A stretch of 35,000 nucleotides of DNA, from positions 1 through 35,000 of the forward strand of contig MU616877.1 of NCBI GenBank assembly GCA_025201705.1. Direction: 5' to 3'. Position numbers and translations under genes: made by a program. This document shows positions 9,439 through 22,500 of the stretch, piece by piece (position 1 is the stretch's first letter; each line of letters begins with the position of its first letter). The notes under the pieces were generated by a model. The model was not told the DNA's origin. It made no database searches and worked only from the letters and a program-made list of their open reading frames with translations. The stretch is from Dissophora ornata. Lineage: Eukaryota > Mortierellomycota > Mortierellomycetes > Mortierellales > Mortierellaceae.

Positions 9439-11897
9439 TTACTCGTCATCATCGCCATCATCGCCACCCATGTATGAAAGTGTATCACTGAAATCACTCA
9501 TTTCTTCCTCCTCGTGAGCAAGAACCTCTGCAAAGTCGCTATTGTAACCACCCTGCAGATCATCGTCATCATCCTCGCTATTATCCGAGCTATCGAAAAC
9601 GTTTTCCTCAGACACCAGCTCACTAGCCTCTTCCATTTCAGTAGTTTCAACAGCCGCTTCAATGTCCTCGTCGTCGCCAACAATATCGTCCTCTCCATCC
9701 TCGCGCTCGCCCTCGTCCTCAGTAAGACTGTCGGCAAACTGATCGTCTCCTTCCACCTCTATGGCTCCATTGACAGCATCGTCTACAGACATGCTCTTTG
9801 CCCGCTCCCGGATCTCAGCGACTGCTCCGTCGTCCAGCCGACAGTATGTGATATCCAGACGCCTAAATCCCGCCTTATTAGTGATCTTGTCTAAAAAGTC
9901 GAGCAAGCCCGTCTTAGTCACTTGATCGCACCCCAAAATGCATAGGTCGCATAGATTGTGGGCATTCTCTGCAAGATATACTAGCGAAACGTCCGTTATC
10001 TGCGTGTTCGCGATCGAGAGCCATCGCAGGCTTGGCAAAGTATCCACCAGACTGGAAAGATTGCTGTCTGAAAATTCTGGAAATACGTTTCCAATGTCAA
10101 GATCCTTGAGCTGCTTTGTCTTTGCAATAAATTGGCTAAAATCCTGGAATGAGTCCGCCAGAATGCTGTTCATGTGCAGCTCCTCCAAGTCGGGGCAGGC
10201 GTCTGCCATGGGTAAAAACAGGTTGGTTGTGAATGGCGAATCGATGTTGTTCAGAATCAATCGCTTCAAGGAGCTGAAGCGGCCTTGCTGCGGGTTTGTC
10301 GAGTCCAAAGAGGTGGAAAGCGCCAGAATCGTAGCCTGCGTGCAGTCCGTCTCTGTCAGATCGAGCTTGACAAGCTGGCGGCAAGTCTCAAGGATAGGGA
10401 GGAGGACGTCGTCGGTCACTCCAGATGTATACTCAAGGTTGAGCGAGATCAATTCCGTGCAGAGTGGACCGTACTCCTGCAGTCCCGAGTGCTCGAGATC
10501 ACAAATCGCCAATGTCAGCCGCTGCATCGAACATCCGTGCCTTTCCCCGATCGCCTTTAGAATCGAGTCGTCCTCAAAGATGTTTGTGCCATGGATGACC
10601 TTAAATTGCGACAGCGTGTTCTTGTTCTGGGCCAGGATCATGCTTGTAACAGCTCTGGTCGAAACGTTCTTCATTTTCGACCCAGGGAGCCGAATGAACG
10701 ACAGCGAGTGGACAGTACATGAAAGTGCATCAAATACACTGTCAGTTAAATCCTGACTGTCCTTGAGATCCATCCAGGTCAAGTTTCTGAGATGTCGGAT
10801 GGCATAGATCAGCGTCCCTGGCTGGATCAGAGCAGAGGACCGGAACTCGTCCGCAGATTTACAGCGCTTCGACACTTTGCGCACCATTCGATTAAAGCAA
10901 TGCTCCTGTCGAGCAATTGAGGGATTGGTCTTGGATGACCGTGATGCTTCAAAACCTGAGGCGTCAGCCTGCGGCCGGTTTCCGCTCCAAGCCTTACAGA
11001 AAGGCTCCCAATCCTGAATCAAACTGGCAAACCACTACGTTGCGATTAAAACAAGGTTAGTTTTGGATCTTGGAAAATTATAAGTCCACTAATCTCCTGG
11101 CCACGAGAAAAAAAGGGGGATGAGACAAAAGTGGTTGGAGCAAGTTCTCAGCTCCTTAACTTTCAAAGACAAGGACAAGGGACGAAACCCCCAAAATAGA
11201 GAAAGGAGAAGGAACAAAAAAAAAGAACAAAAAACATGATGACAGCAATAATGCCGTCACGCGGCCGCATCGGTGATCGCATTTTGCCGCACGGCCCGAA
11301 AATAATATGATGTACTACCAGACTTACCGGGCATGAAATCTTGTTCAAATAGGAGATGTAGTCGTACGAACACTCGTCATTGTGGAGCAGCGAAGCCTCG
11401 AGTGTTCTTTTGAGGAATAGCTGTGCCATGACCTGAGAGTAAAGCCGGTCAACCGTAGGCCCTGTTGTTCCCGGGAACGTAGTGAATTTCGCTTGTGCTG
11501 CCGACAAGACCACACCTGGTGATCCACCAGAAGAGATGCCTTGAGATCGAGCTGTCACTCTCAGCTCCTCTCCTTGTGCTGTGTCATCAAGGTTCAACCC
11601 CTCAAGCGACAGTGGTAGTTCCGAGGAGACAGACAATGTCTTGAGGTCCTGGCTACCCATCATGTGTTCCGCCTTGTATAGATACTCGACCGCAGCCTGG
11701 GACCATGCGCGGGAGACAAGAAGACAGTTGTGCAGGGTCTGTCTATTGTCCTGGAGATAGTATGCAACCAGTCGGAGGATTTCTACAAATGAAAGTAAAT
11801 CAAGAGTGGAAAAGGATTAACGGAATTGATGTGAGACTGATAGGAACGGACTTGTTTTGATAATCCACACATCCACACCGTTGACGTCGTAGTCCAT
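9439..11897 (-). CDS. F-box-like leucine-rich-repeat protein with acidic C-terminus
   Basis: Probable substrate-recognition subunit of an SCF ubiquitin ligase. Proposed exons: 11897-11879, 11782-11328, 11034-9439, giving 689 aa. Exon 2 opens with EILRLVAYYL...LHNCLLVSRAWSQAAVEYLYK, a degenerate F-box that would bind Skp1. From about residue 230 to 580 there are irregular leucine-rich repeats (LISLNLEYTSGVTDDVL, LVKLDLTETDCTQ, LKRLILNNID, LEELHMNSIL, LKDLDIGNV, LRWLSIANTQITDVSL, LCDLCILGCDQVTKTGL). The last 105 or so residues are Asp/Glu-rich. The first exon is uncertain. A 19-nt exon ending AACG (donor GTGTGG) restores the conserved F-box Glu; a 46-nt version (11897-11852, donor GTCCGT) keeps the same phase but gives Lys there. 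Exon 3 is clear, with a TAA stop in a T-rich context. The target is unknown. Confidence 0.76.
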
Positions 11898-13163
11898 GTC
11901 GATGTCGGTGGCTAAACGGCCATTGATTATTCGCTGCGGCCTTGTAAAAAATAGTTTCTCGTAACTGTGGTCTACATCGTTAATGACGAGAGCAAGGAAC
12001 ACACCATCCTAAAAAAAATCCGAAGAGAAAGGGCCAAGGCTCAAGAGGGAAGGTCCTCAATTTAACAATAGATCCCCCATGTAGAGCACACTGGGCACAC
12101 AGCTGAAGAGCGATCATCCGCAGCCCCGTTGTTGCACAAAGTGTCTCGAGGAGCTATTTTCAGGGGAAGAGGCCCATGAGGGACTCGAGCATTCACAAGC
12201 ATGAACTCTCATGGGGGCCATTGTGTCCTGTGCGTCTTTTGTGTCCTGTGTGTCCTGTATGTCTGTAGACGCTATGGTATCAGTTCATACCTGGTGGCAA
12301 AAAGATTGGGCCCTTGCAGTGCGAGGACTGACTGGGAGAGAACTCGATTGACGGCACCATTTCAAAGAAAAGAAAAAAGACCAGAGAGAGAGGAGAGGGG
12401 CAAATGAATGGAGCAGAGAGAAAGGAATGGTTGCTTTTTTGACTGTCGAGGGTACTATGGCTGCAGGTGCGATGTTGTGAGTGGGGATGTGTGAGTGGTG
12501 GGACGAACACAATATTGGCTGTGCGTCAATCTAGGATCAGAGTTGGTCTGAGCGATGATGCGGTGGCGATGTCGAATGATGCAAGGGAATTGAGAGAATG
12601 GGGCAGGTTAATGGCGGAGGAGAGAAGATGAAAAGAGATTCAATGCCAGCGGGTCTCTTTTATCTCTTTTCCGGCAGAGACGGTCTCAGCGGGCAGCAGA
12701 GGATCCTTATGATGTCGGAATAGAGGCCATATGGGATCCTCCTAGGGTGTCTCGTCCAATATAGGAGCGTGGAGTACAGTATCCAATATATACTAGGTAT
12801 TTATTTGGTGGCGACGACAGCATGTGGATGAGTCTACGAAATGCATAATCACGGGTGCGGGACCAAAGAACCAAAGTGGAAGGGGCGGTGATGCTGCACA
12901 TTGTGCAGGTGCTGTGGATAGGGGATGGATGGGATCCATGGCCATGGTGCATGGGGATGAAGGACGAAGGAGGCAAGTAAGGGAATCGATCATCCCGCAA
13001 CGAAGGGAGATAGACGAGAGCGTGACTCGGCTCTGCCGTCAATTATATGATTGTTGCAATTATGAAGGGTTCGATTGGACGATAAACAACAGCAAAAAAA
13101 AAAGAAAAACGACTGCTTCATTCCTTCACTCAACCCAACAGCAACACACCACAACCGCCCAAC
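11898..13163. promoter_or_regulatory. Divergent intergenic region, F-box gene / RVB1
   Basis: About 1.27 kb between two start codons on opposite strands. An intron-acceptor-like tract (a T run then AG, read on the - strand near 12003-12012) suggests a possible 5' UTR intron for the F-box gene. A short TGTCCTGT repeat lies at about 12221-12265. A poly-A tract (13093-13107) and a CA-rich leader (13130-13163) immediately precede RVB1. ORFs here overlap on both strands and show no family motif, so I treat them as noise. Confidence 0.45.
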
Positions 13164-15027
<1,864 letters not shown>

Positions 15028-15129
15028 TATTGTGTAGGAGATAGGGATGCATTGATAAAACAGAAGACTGTGGACTTGATAATATACTCTCATTAAACAC
15101 CTGTTTATGAATTGGTGACTATTAGCAGC

Positions 15130-15163
15130 AATAAACCTTTCCAAAAGGTACAGTGACTTTTAT
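15130..15163. terminator. Interlocked poly(A) signals, RVB1 and antiporter
   Basis: AATAAA on + at 15130-15135 (about 103 bp after the RVB1 stop) and on - at 15158-15163 (about 37 bp after the antiporter stop). The signals face each other across 22 bp, so both mRNA 3' ends probably overlap. Confidence 0.5.
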
Positions 15164-15199
15164 TCATTCTTGAAATTGGGCTTTGGTCTTTGGCGACAT

Positions 15200-16759
15200 T
15201 CATCTCATAACAACACTTAGCGCGCCTATTCCTACGACAGTACTAAGGACAATACTCCAGGTTGTTATTACCATGGCTGTCTGTCCAACCACTCCTTGAG
15301 CCAGCGCCTGTTGAATCATGAGTAGTCCCAGTTCGCCGCGAGCCATCATGGCCGTTCCAACCATCCATCGTTCGCTCAGTGGTCTTTCGCTTTCAACAAA
15401 CCCCTCTTTGGGGGCGTCGGATGAAGGAGCCAGAGGACCTGTCAAAAGTTTTGAGAGACACGCTATGATGGCATACAAAACTCCCCAACCAAATAGGACG
15501 GGGTCCAGGATCTTTGTGATAGGAATATCGAACCCAATGGTGGCAAAGAACACTGCAGTCATGGCAGGCTGTAGCTTATTCGTCACTTGCTCCTTGTAGT
15601 ATGTTGCAAACGATCCGAGCTGCGAAAAGAATACACCGGCTACAAAAGCGCCAAGGAGACGGGAGCTACCCAAGTACTCTGCTAGGATGCCGTATCCGAA
15701 CCCCACAACAATCATAGACGCAAGCTTGGCTGTAGGCACAAAGTTGTTGTACATGCGTGTGGCACGGGATTGAATTGAGCCTCTCCTTGTATGGCTCCTG
15801 TCACCAGATTTGATGCTTTCTTTATCCACGACACTCTCGACGTTGCTGCTCAAACCTTCCGATGTTATCTCATGAGCAACTGGACTCTCTCTAGCCTCTA
15901 TAGAAGGGCGTGTCGCACTAGTTTGAATTGAGCCTCTCCTTGCATGTCTCCTGTCACCAGATTCGATGCTTTCTTTATCCACGGCACTCTCGACATTGCC
16001 GCTCAAACCTTCCAATGCTATCTCATGAACAACTGGATTTTCTGTAGCCTGTATCGAAGGCAATCCTCTCTTGAGCTTGGCAACTGCTAGACATCCAAGA
16101 AACCCAACCGAAATGACGCCTACGCTCGCCAAAATAGGCTGGATTATGGTCATGGAGCCGATGCTTGAGGTTGATCCTGAACCGGACTCTGACCCTCCGA
16201 TACCAGAAACAATACCCAACAGGATCAGGCTAACCACGTCGTCAATTATAGCTGCAGTAGTGATTAAAATTCCTGTCCGTGTCTCCAAAAGCCCCTGCTG
16301 CTTCATCAAGGATACTGCACATGCTATTGATGTAGAAGCCAGGGCTGCGCCTGACGCAAGTGCCTCTGTCATCCTGTTGGTTGTGTCATATGAACTTGCT
16401 CCTGGGAGGTTGTTTTGATGCAAGATGCAATAGATGAACCCAAAGCCAGTAGCTAATGGGACAACAGTGCCCACGAGCGCTATGAGAGTTGCTCTGGGTC
16501 CGACTCTTAGAATCTTGTGGAAGTCAGTACCCAATCCTGCCTCAAAGACGAGGCCGAGGATACCGATCTCTCCGATGAGCACCAAGATTGTCTTGTCCGC
16601 GGGTAATAGGGTTCCGATGTCCAGGTTACCAAAAATGACCCCGATAAGCAACTCCCCGAGCAATCGGCATTTAAGAAGCTCCTCAGATAGGGCGCCGGCG
16701 AGCCAGAGAGAGACGAGGAATAGGCATAAGAATGCAGTTTCGGGAGAATAAGGCTTCAT
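15200..16759 (-). CDS. CPA2-type monovalent cation/proton antiporter
   Basis: Na+(K+)/H+ exchanger domain protein, 519 aa from the ATG at 16759, with about 11-12 hydrophobic segments. It starts MKPYSPETAFLCLFLVSL, which matches the short Y.EP start of related fungal antiporters. Core motifs are LLGELLIGVIFG, GLVFEAGL, the Asp pair in TAAIIDDVVSLILLG (D173, D174; the ion-binding pair of CPA2/NhaA folds) and a late AMMARGELGLLM helix. Between TM blocks lies a hydrophilic loop (about residues 228-330) made of two near-identical copies. A longer model is possible: an upstream exon 17092-17006 (MDKHHQQCATPSSFLTDNQL...), an 87-bp intron with a good CTAAC branch site, then in-frame reading from 16918, for 601 aa. 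I prefer the shorter start because the extra segment has no family match. An ATG at 16801 is a third option. Whether it acts at the plasma membrane or an endomembrane is unknown. Confidence 0.85.
   Translation of the reverse strand: MKPYSPETAFLCLFLVSLWLAGALSEELLKCRLLGELLIGVIFGNLDIGTLLPADKTILVLIGEIGILGLVFEAGLGTDFHKILRVGPRATLIALVGTVVPLATGFGFIYCILHQNNLPGASSYDTTNRMTEALASGAALASTSIACAVSLMKQQGLLETRTGILITTAAIIDDVVSLILLGIVSGIGGSESGSGSTSSIGSMTIIQPILASVGVISVGFLGCLAVAKLKRGLPSIQATENPVVHEIALEGLSGNVESAVDKESIESGDRRHARRGSIQTSATRPSIEARESPVAHEITSEGLSSNVESVVDKESIKSGDRSHTRRGSIQSRATRMYNNFVPTAKLASMIVVGFGYGILAEYLGSSRLLGAFVAGVFFSQLGSFATYYKEQVTNKLQPAMTAVFFATIGFDIPITKILDPVLFGWGVLYAIIACLSKLLTGPLAPSSDAPKEGFVESERPLSERWMVGTAMMARGELGLLMIQQALAQGVVGQTAMVITTWSIVLSTVVGIGALSVVMR
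15770..16075 (-). repeat. Tandem 153-bp duplication in antiporter loop
   Basis: Two in-frame copies with a 153-bp (51-codon) period: the stretch beginning TTGAATTGAGCCTCTCCTTG on the + strand occurs at 15770 and again at 15923. Both encode HEI..EGLS.NVES.VDKESI.SGDR.H.RRGSIQ. Identity is high but there are several substitutions, so the event is not brand new. RRGSIQ in each copy fits a basophilic kinase site (RRxS). Confidence 0.92.
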
Positions 16760-19130
16760 GCACAAGGTGGGAAGAAAGAGTAGAGGACCTGGACAGCGCA
16801 TGCGGTAGACTAATCGAGTGAAAATAGCGCATGACTGCGGAATTAGCGCAACGCCATCAGTGAAGGCATGCAGCAAAGCGGCCCCGGCTGGTCCCAAGCC
16901 CCAAGTGCAGGGACGCACCTATTTCACATGGAGTGATGAATGCCAGAGAGTAAGCGGTGGCAGAACCTGTTAGCTCAAAGACGATATCACGAAGAGCTGC
17001 GATACCTTCGCGTGCACAATCCAGTATAACAGCAGCTGATTGTCGGTCAAGAACGATGAGGGCGTTGCGCACTGTTGGTGGTGTTTATCCATCGCTGTCG
17101 CCTTTTCTCTTGTATCTGCTATTCCCCGATTGGTCCCCAACAATAATATTGACTTGACCTAGAGCACCCGAACATGCGTGTTTGTTTGTATCCATGTAAT
17201 GGCTTTTTTCATTTCTCATCTCTTGGCTCTTTTCTTTAGTCGACCCTACATGCATATGTTGTTGAGCGCCAACCGAGTCAGCAGGAGAAAGTTTATCCAC
17301 GCTTGTGTTCACTCGCTTGCCCAACAGTTACAGCCTCCGGAAGTGAGGCCGAGAGCGGTCTGATGATGGGAAAGGAACCTCATTTATGCTCCCGTCCACT
17401 CGATTTTTTTAAACGGCATCCCCATCCGCAGATGGTAAAATTGCGGCGCTCCGTTTATATTCCGTGCATTCATTTCACGCGGCGCACTTTCTAAACATCA
17501 CTGCCATCTTTAGTGCTTACCAATGCACTTGCAGTAGACTACTCTACTCTACACTTGGACCTGGATGCAATCTATCAATAGTACTTTTCCCCTCTGGATT
17601 CGGCTCAACAGGCGCCATGTGTCCGCGCTAAGGAAGGTTGAGCCTTCATGTCATTCAGCATACAGCATGCCATTTTATTATTGTTTGACAACCATCCCCA
17701 AGATCCATTTAGATGGTGCTACCAATTTCCGCCTTGGATACAATATTTCATTCCAATGCTAATGACATCGGCGCGGTTTAGCGCATTGACGGAAACATAT
17801 CCCGAACAATGATGTCAGGCACTCTATGATATCTAGTCCGTTGAGGATGCGTGGTGTACCGAGGAGAGAGATGGCCAGCTTGGTTTTGACAAAGGGGCGT
17901 TGTGAAAGAGCTGTTCAGTGCCGGGGTGACTGAACTGACCAATCGTAAAATTTGTCATATGAGGAGGGAAGGAAGGCTCAATCTGCAACAACAAAAAGCG
18001 TAAAACAAGGGGTCCATTCGCAACTGTCAGTGTTACTTTTCTCACTAGCATCCTGCGCCAACAATTGTCTTGCCCTGGCCACAGCAGGAGTGAAAGCTCG
18101 TCCCGCCATGGGATGGAGGGAACATGAGGTCGGGATTTGAAGGCCTGTGAGTAATCGTGGTAGTTTCTCCGTTTGAGTTTTGTCTTTTTCAACCCTTGCC
18201 CAATCCAATTCGTTCAGTCATGTCCCTTCTGCAGTAACCCTGTCCTATCCCCGCGTTCGGCTCTTTTGTAAGTTTATACATCGGGAAGGGTCCCTGTGTA
18301 TTATCCGATAAGGACTCCAGGTACTGGGAGTGGTAGTAGCGGAAACCCTACAATGAAATGGAGGCGCACCAACAGCGACAGGCGCATCGCACCACCCCTC
18401 GCTTTTCTATTGGCTTCCCACATTCGCATGTACCAATCTTGTCTCATGCGCAATCAACATGTACCACTGTTTTCTCGTGAGAACACAGTCCTGCGGCGCT
18501 GGTCTGGAAAGCAAACCTGATAGTCTCTGGATACATTTTATTCCAGGGACTTTCCCCGTCGGCAACGCCAAGTTCTTTGCTGCCTGTGGAAAACCTCCAG
18601 CCAGTCTATTATCAAACACACACTCCAAAAAAAAGGGACCAGACGCTGCACAACAATGCAGAGCGTAGCAGAGTTCAGGGAAGTAAGTTTGCTTGGCATC
18701 GTGTTTGGGCGTTTGCGCACTTCTGGAACGCCTGACAATAATAATACGTGCTCAGTGCAGTAGTCAGTCCACAGCCATGGACCTGAGCCGACATCGACTC
18801 TTCTCTCTTTCCCTTGCTTGCAGGGAACCCTCGAGGGTTGCGTGTCGCTTGATTGCTTGTTTGTTTGTTTGTTTGTGTGTGTGTATCTTGATATTCCTTC
18901 ACAGCTTCACACGCCATAGGGACCTTTTCATTATGGCACTCAGACTGTACGCTGCATCTTGTATGTTTGCTCTCGTAGAGAAGACTGGGCACTGTATTGA
19001 ATAGAATGGTGAGAAACGCGGGCCTGGTCTCGCCACCGTGTGAGCTTGAACCAAGGGAAAAACAAGAGTCAGGAGACAGACAGCCGGAGAAAGGCTTCTT
19101 CGCACTCCACCCGTCGCCTATTTCTCCGGT
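16760..19130. promoter_or_regulatory. Large divergent intergenic region, antiporter / CSL gene
   Basis: About 2.4 kb without a supportable gene. 16760-17092 may hold the alternative 5' exon and intron of the antiporter. 17160-18850 contains only short ORFs that overlap on both strands and no recognised domain. A (TTTG)n(TG)n microsatellite is at 18859-18884. GTGAGAA, which fits the fission-yeast CSL site GTGRGAA, occurs at 18477-18483 and 19009-19015. No tRNA, rRNA or transposon was recognised. Confidence 0.45.
18859..18884 (+). repeat. (TTTG)n(TG)n microsatellite
   Basis: Four TTTG units followed by TG dinucleotides, in intergenic DNA about 700 bp upstream of the CSL start. Confidence 0.85.
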
Positions 19131-19575
19131 CGGCCTGTTTTTCTTCACACCTCGTCTTTCACACCAACACCTTTCCCTCCCATCTCACACATCTCTCCCA
19201 TCTCTCCCACAACCCCTCCATTCCTTCCGTGCATCCCATCGACCTCCTCCTCCTCCTCTCTGTGCAGCTCTCATCTCGACTGCCCTCTCCGTTCGCTCCT
19301 CCCTCCGACAGCCGCAGCAGCTCTACATATATCGCCCTTGCACCACATCCTCACAGCTCTGGTCCCTGTAAGTAATACTGGATACTCCCTTGTCCCCCGT
19401 CGACCACCCCCTCCAGCAGCGTTTACTGTCTGTCTATCAGCCTCTTCCGTCCTCATCATCCCATTTCCGCTGTGCAGGGCCGTTGAATTTTCTTCCTGTG
19501 ACATCTCAACGAACAGCCTCGTCTGACCAATTCTTTGTCTCCTTTCTTTAAAGTGCGTTTGTTGTCAATTGAACC
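19130..19575 (+). promoter_or_regulatory. CT-rich promoter/leader of the CSL gene with probable 5' UTR intron
   Basis: Strongly pyrimidine-rich on the + strand (repeated CTCCC, TCTCCCA and CCTCC blocks from 19130 to 19310), a common pattern at fungal transcription starts. A consensus donor (CCT|GTAAGT at 19368) and acceptor (TGTGCAG ending 19477) bracket a plausible 110-bp leader intron. The coding start at 19576 follows a further 98 nt. Spliced-leader status is inferred from motifs only. Confidence 0.5.
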
Positions 19576-22500
19576 ATGAAACCCACCTTTGCTGCCGCAT
19601 CAACGGCCATGGAGCCTGTTGCCTATCCTTATGACCACTACTATCCATCATCATCATCCTCCTCCTCCTCCGCATTAAGAGAGCGCTCTCCCGACCGAAA
19701 CTACAGCCAGCATCCCCGCCAACACTCTTCCTCTTCCTCCTCCTCCTCCTCTGCACACTACGCCTCTTCGTCTTCCTCCTCATCATCGTCATCGTATCCA
19801 CACCATCGCCGCACAGAAGACCAACAGTACCATCAACGGGACCACTCAAGTGGCTACCATCGCCACCAGGGACAGCAATATGCTCAAGACTCGCGAAACA
19901 ACATTCATAGCCATCATCCACACGAGTATTCTTCCCACCTACAACAACACCCTCAGTCTCCACCACACGATTTATATTCCTCTCATGCCACCAACGCACA
20001 GCGCGCATATCAACAGTATGCTCAAAGCTACAGCACATCATCACAGCATGTAAAGCACACTGAGGGATACGAGGGCCGAGTACGGAATACGACAAGAGAT
20101 CATAACGATCATTTGGTAACCGATTCTTCCGCGCGAGACCAACAGCACTTCCATGATCAATTTCGCCGTGATCCCGTCTATGGCTATCTGAAGCAGCCAT
20201 CTGGTCCCTCGCGCTTCTCACCCACGGACGACGATGTTCCTGCATACAAGTATCAGTTGCCACCTATCCAAGTCCCGGAGGAACCTTTCTACCGCAGTGA
20301 TCTGCCTGGTCGTCACATGCGTTACTTTAGCAATGTGACGAGTCAAGACCGTGAGAACAGCGACGGCTTCTTCTCTTCAGCTCGACATGTGGCGCCTAGT
20401 AATACGACGGGCAACTTTGGGCATGGTCCGCCTATCAACCAAACCTTGGAAAAGTTTGAGAGGCAGCGTCAGCAGCAGCAGCAACGACAGCAGCAGCAAG
20501 AACAGCAGCAGCAGCAACAGCAGCAACAAGAACAAGGTAATCGCTTGCCTTCGCTCTTTACCGTGTTGCCCGAGCAGCGACCGACAATCGCCTCGCCTTC
20601 GATGCCTCAGCGGCGCGATTCGCGTTCACAGCAGACATACACGCCACCACAGCAACAGCAACAGCAGTCTACTGGGAACAAGATCAAGGCCTTCCAGCCT
20701 CGCTCGATTGCGCCAGCGCCAATCTCCAGCTCTGGGCCTTTATCGCCTGTCCATCCAAAGCCATCAGCATCAATCGCCTCTACTTCCATGTCCCAGAAGA
20801 AGACGCCAGTCGTATTTGCGTCAGAGCCTCAGCCGATGATCAAGAATGAACCCAATGAATCAATGCATATGGGGCAATATCACCAGCAGCAGCATTACCG
20901 TGCTCAGCAGCGGCAGCAGCATCAGCATCAGGACCAACGTTATCAACATTCGCAGTCTGAAGGAAAGCGGAAGTGGATCCGGGACCATTCTCCAGACCGC
21001 ACTGGCCCACACCGAAAGGCAAGCTCTGATGCGGCAGAACAGCAACAGCAGCAGACAGACGAGACGGCCTCACAAGAACTTCATCTCTCGAGTCGTCGCT
21101 CAATTGCTGTGCTTGGACCCAGCCAGAACATGATACCGCTGCAAAAGAGCGGTAGCAGCCAGCAGCAGCAGCACCCACGAACGCGCATGCAGCGCTACCA
21201 AATGACCACTATCCGGTGCTGGCACGGCGCTATCGCTCAAAAGTCATACGGAATTGAGAAACGGTACCTCTGCCCACCACCCATGGTCCATGTCTCTGCA
21301 GGCGTGAATGCAAAACAAATTGGCGGTGAGCAGCCCCATGTGACAATGTCCATCCTGCACGAAAAGCTTACCAGTGGCCATCAAAGCCAGAATGGCAGCG
21401 AGAACTTGATGGAGCAGGACTGCACCCTTGACGACCTCCTCAGGTGCTCGTTCAGGAACTTGCATGTCACAGGCACGGGTGCAGACAGCTCCAAGCGTTT
21501 CAAATTGGGTCTGCAGGTGTTTTTGAACAAGAACTCGACCTTGCCGACGGCCACCATGGACTCGAACCCGATTCCAATCATTTCAAAACCATCAAAGAAG
21601 ACTGCCAAGGCTGGCAATGCATCTTGCTTTATCCTTAACGGCATGAGTGTCTCATTGTTGAACCGTATCAATGCTCAAACTGTGCGGACAAAATACATGG
21701 CGGTGGACAACAATGCCGTCTGTGCCAAGATTGGCTCGTGGTCGTCATTCACAATCAAGATGGTAAAGCCGCCCCCTGCCCCACCTGCCAAGGTTGCGCC
21801 GGCGGGCAACATGGGCGTCTTTAGAGCCGCGAATAATTCGACCAAGTTTGTGCCAATTCGTATGAAGGGCGACAGCACCCAATCAGGCGTCATGGCTAGA
21901 CCTTCCGAGAATGCAAATGGATCCTCCCAGGCGCCTGGCCAATATCAGCATGCATCGTACCACCAACAGCAACAACAGCCCTCCCAGCAACAACACCAGC
22001 AACAACCCCATCCCCAGCATCAGCAGCAACAACCGCAACAAGAGCCTAACTATGTTTTCTCTAATTCTGAGCCAGTCCTCTACGGCTCTGAGATTATTCT
22101 CATTAACGACTTGACGGGCGTCACCACTGACCGTTTGATCATTCGTAAGGTCGAGAATGGTAAGGTCATCCGCAACGGAACAGGTCCCGTTAGCCAGATG
22201 CAAAAGATCGTTCTACAGCATCCAGATCGAGTTCATCCTGAGGATGGTCGCCCTTACTACCTCAGTGCATCCTCCATTGGAAGCCCAAAAATCGAGGGCA
22301 AGATTCCGCTTCAGGCAGCAATGGATCGCAGTCCTCTCTTGGAGTACAGGACGTCTTCGAAGAAGGCGTCGATTCTGGACCTGACAGAGGCAGCTGAAGA
22401 AGATGAGGAGGACTACTATGGAGACGAGGGTGTGTATAATGGCAAGCGAGGCATGATGTCGAGCCGTGTTCCTAAGGGACAGGAGAGCGTCGCGGTTGAT

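Noticed and set aside
16767..16773. GTGGGAA, a CSL-like site near the antiporter start
   Set aside because: A single short motif directly next to the proposed start codon; too likely by chance to report as regulatory.
19565..20263. 232-codon minus-strand ORF
   Set aside because: Antisense shadow of the low-complexity N-terminus of the CSL gene.
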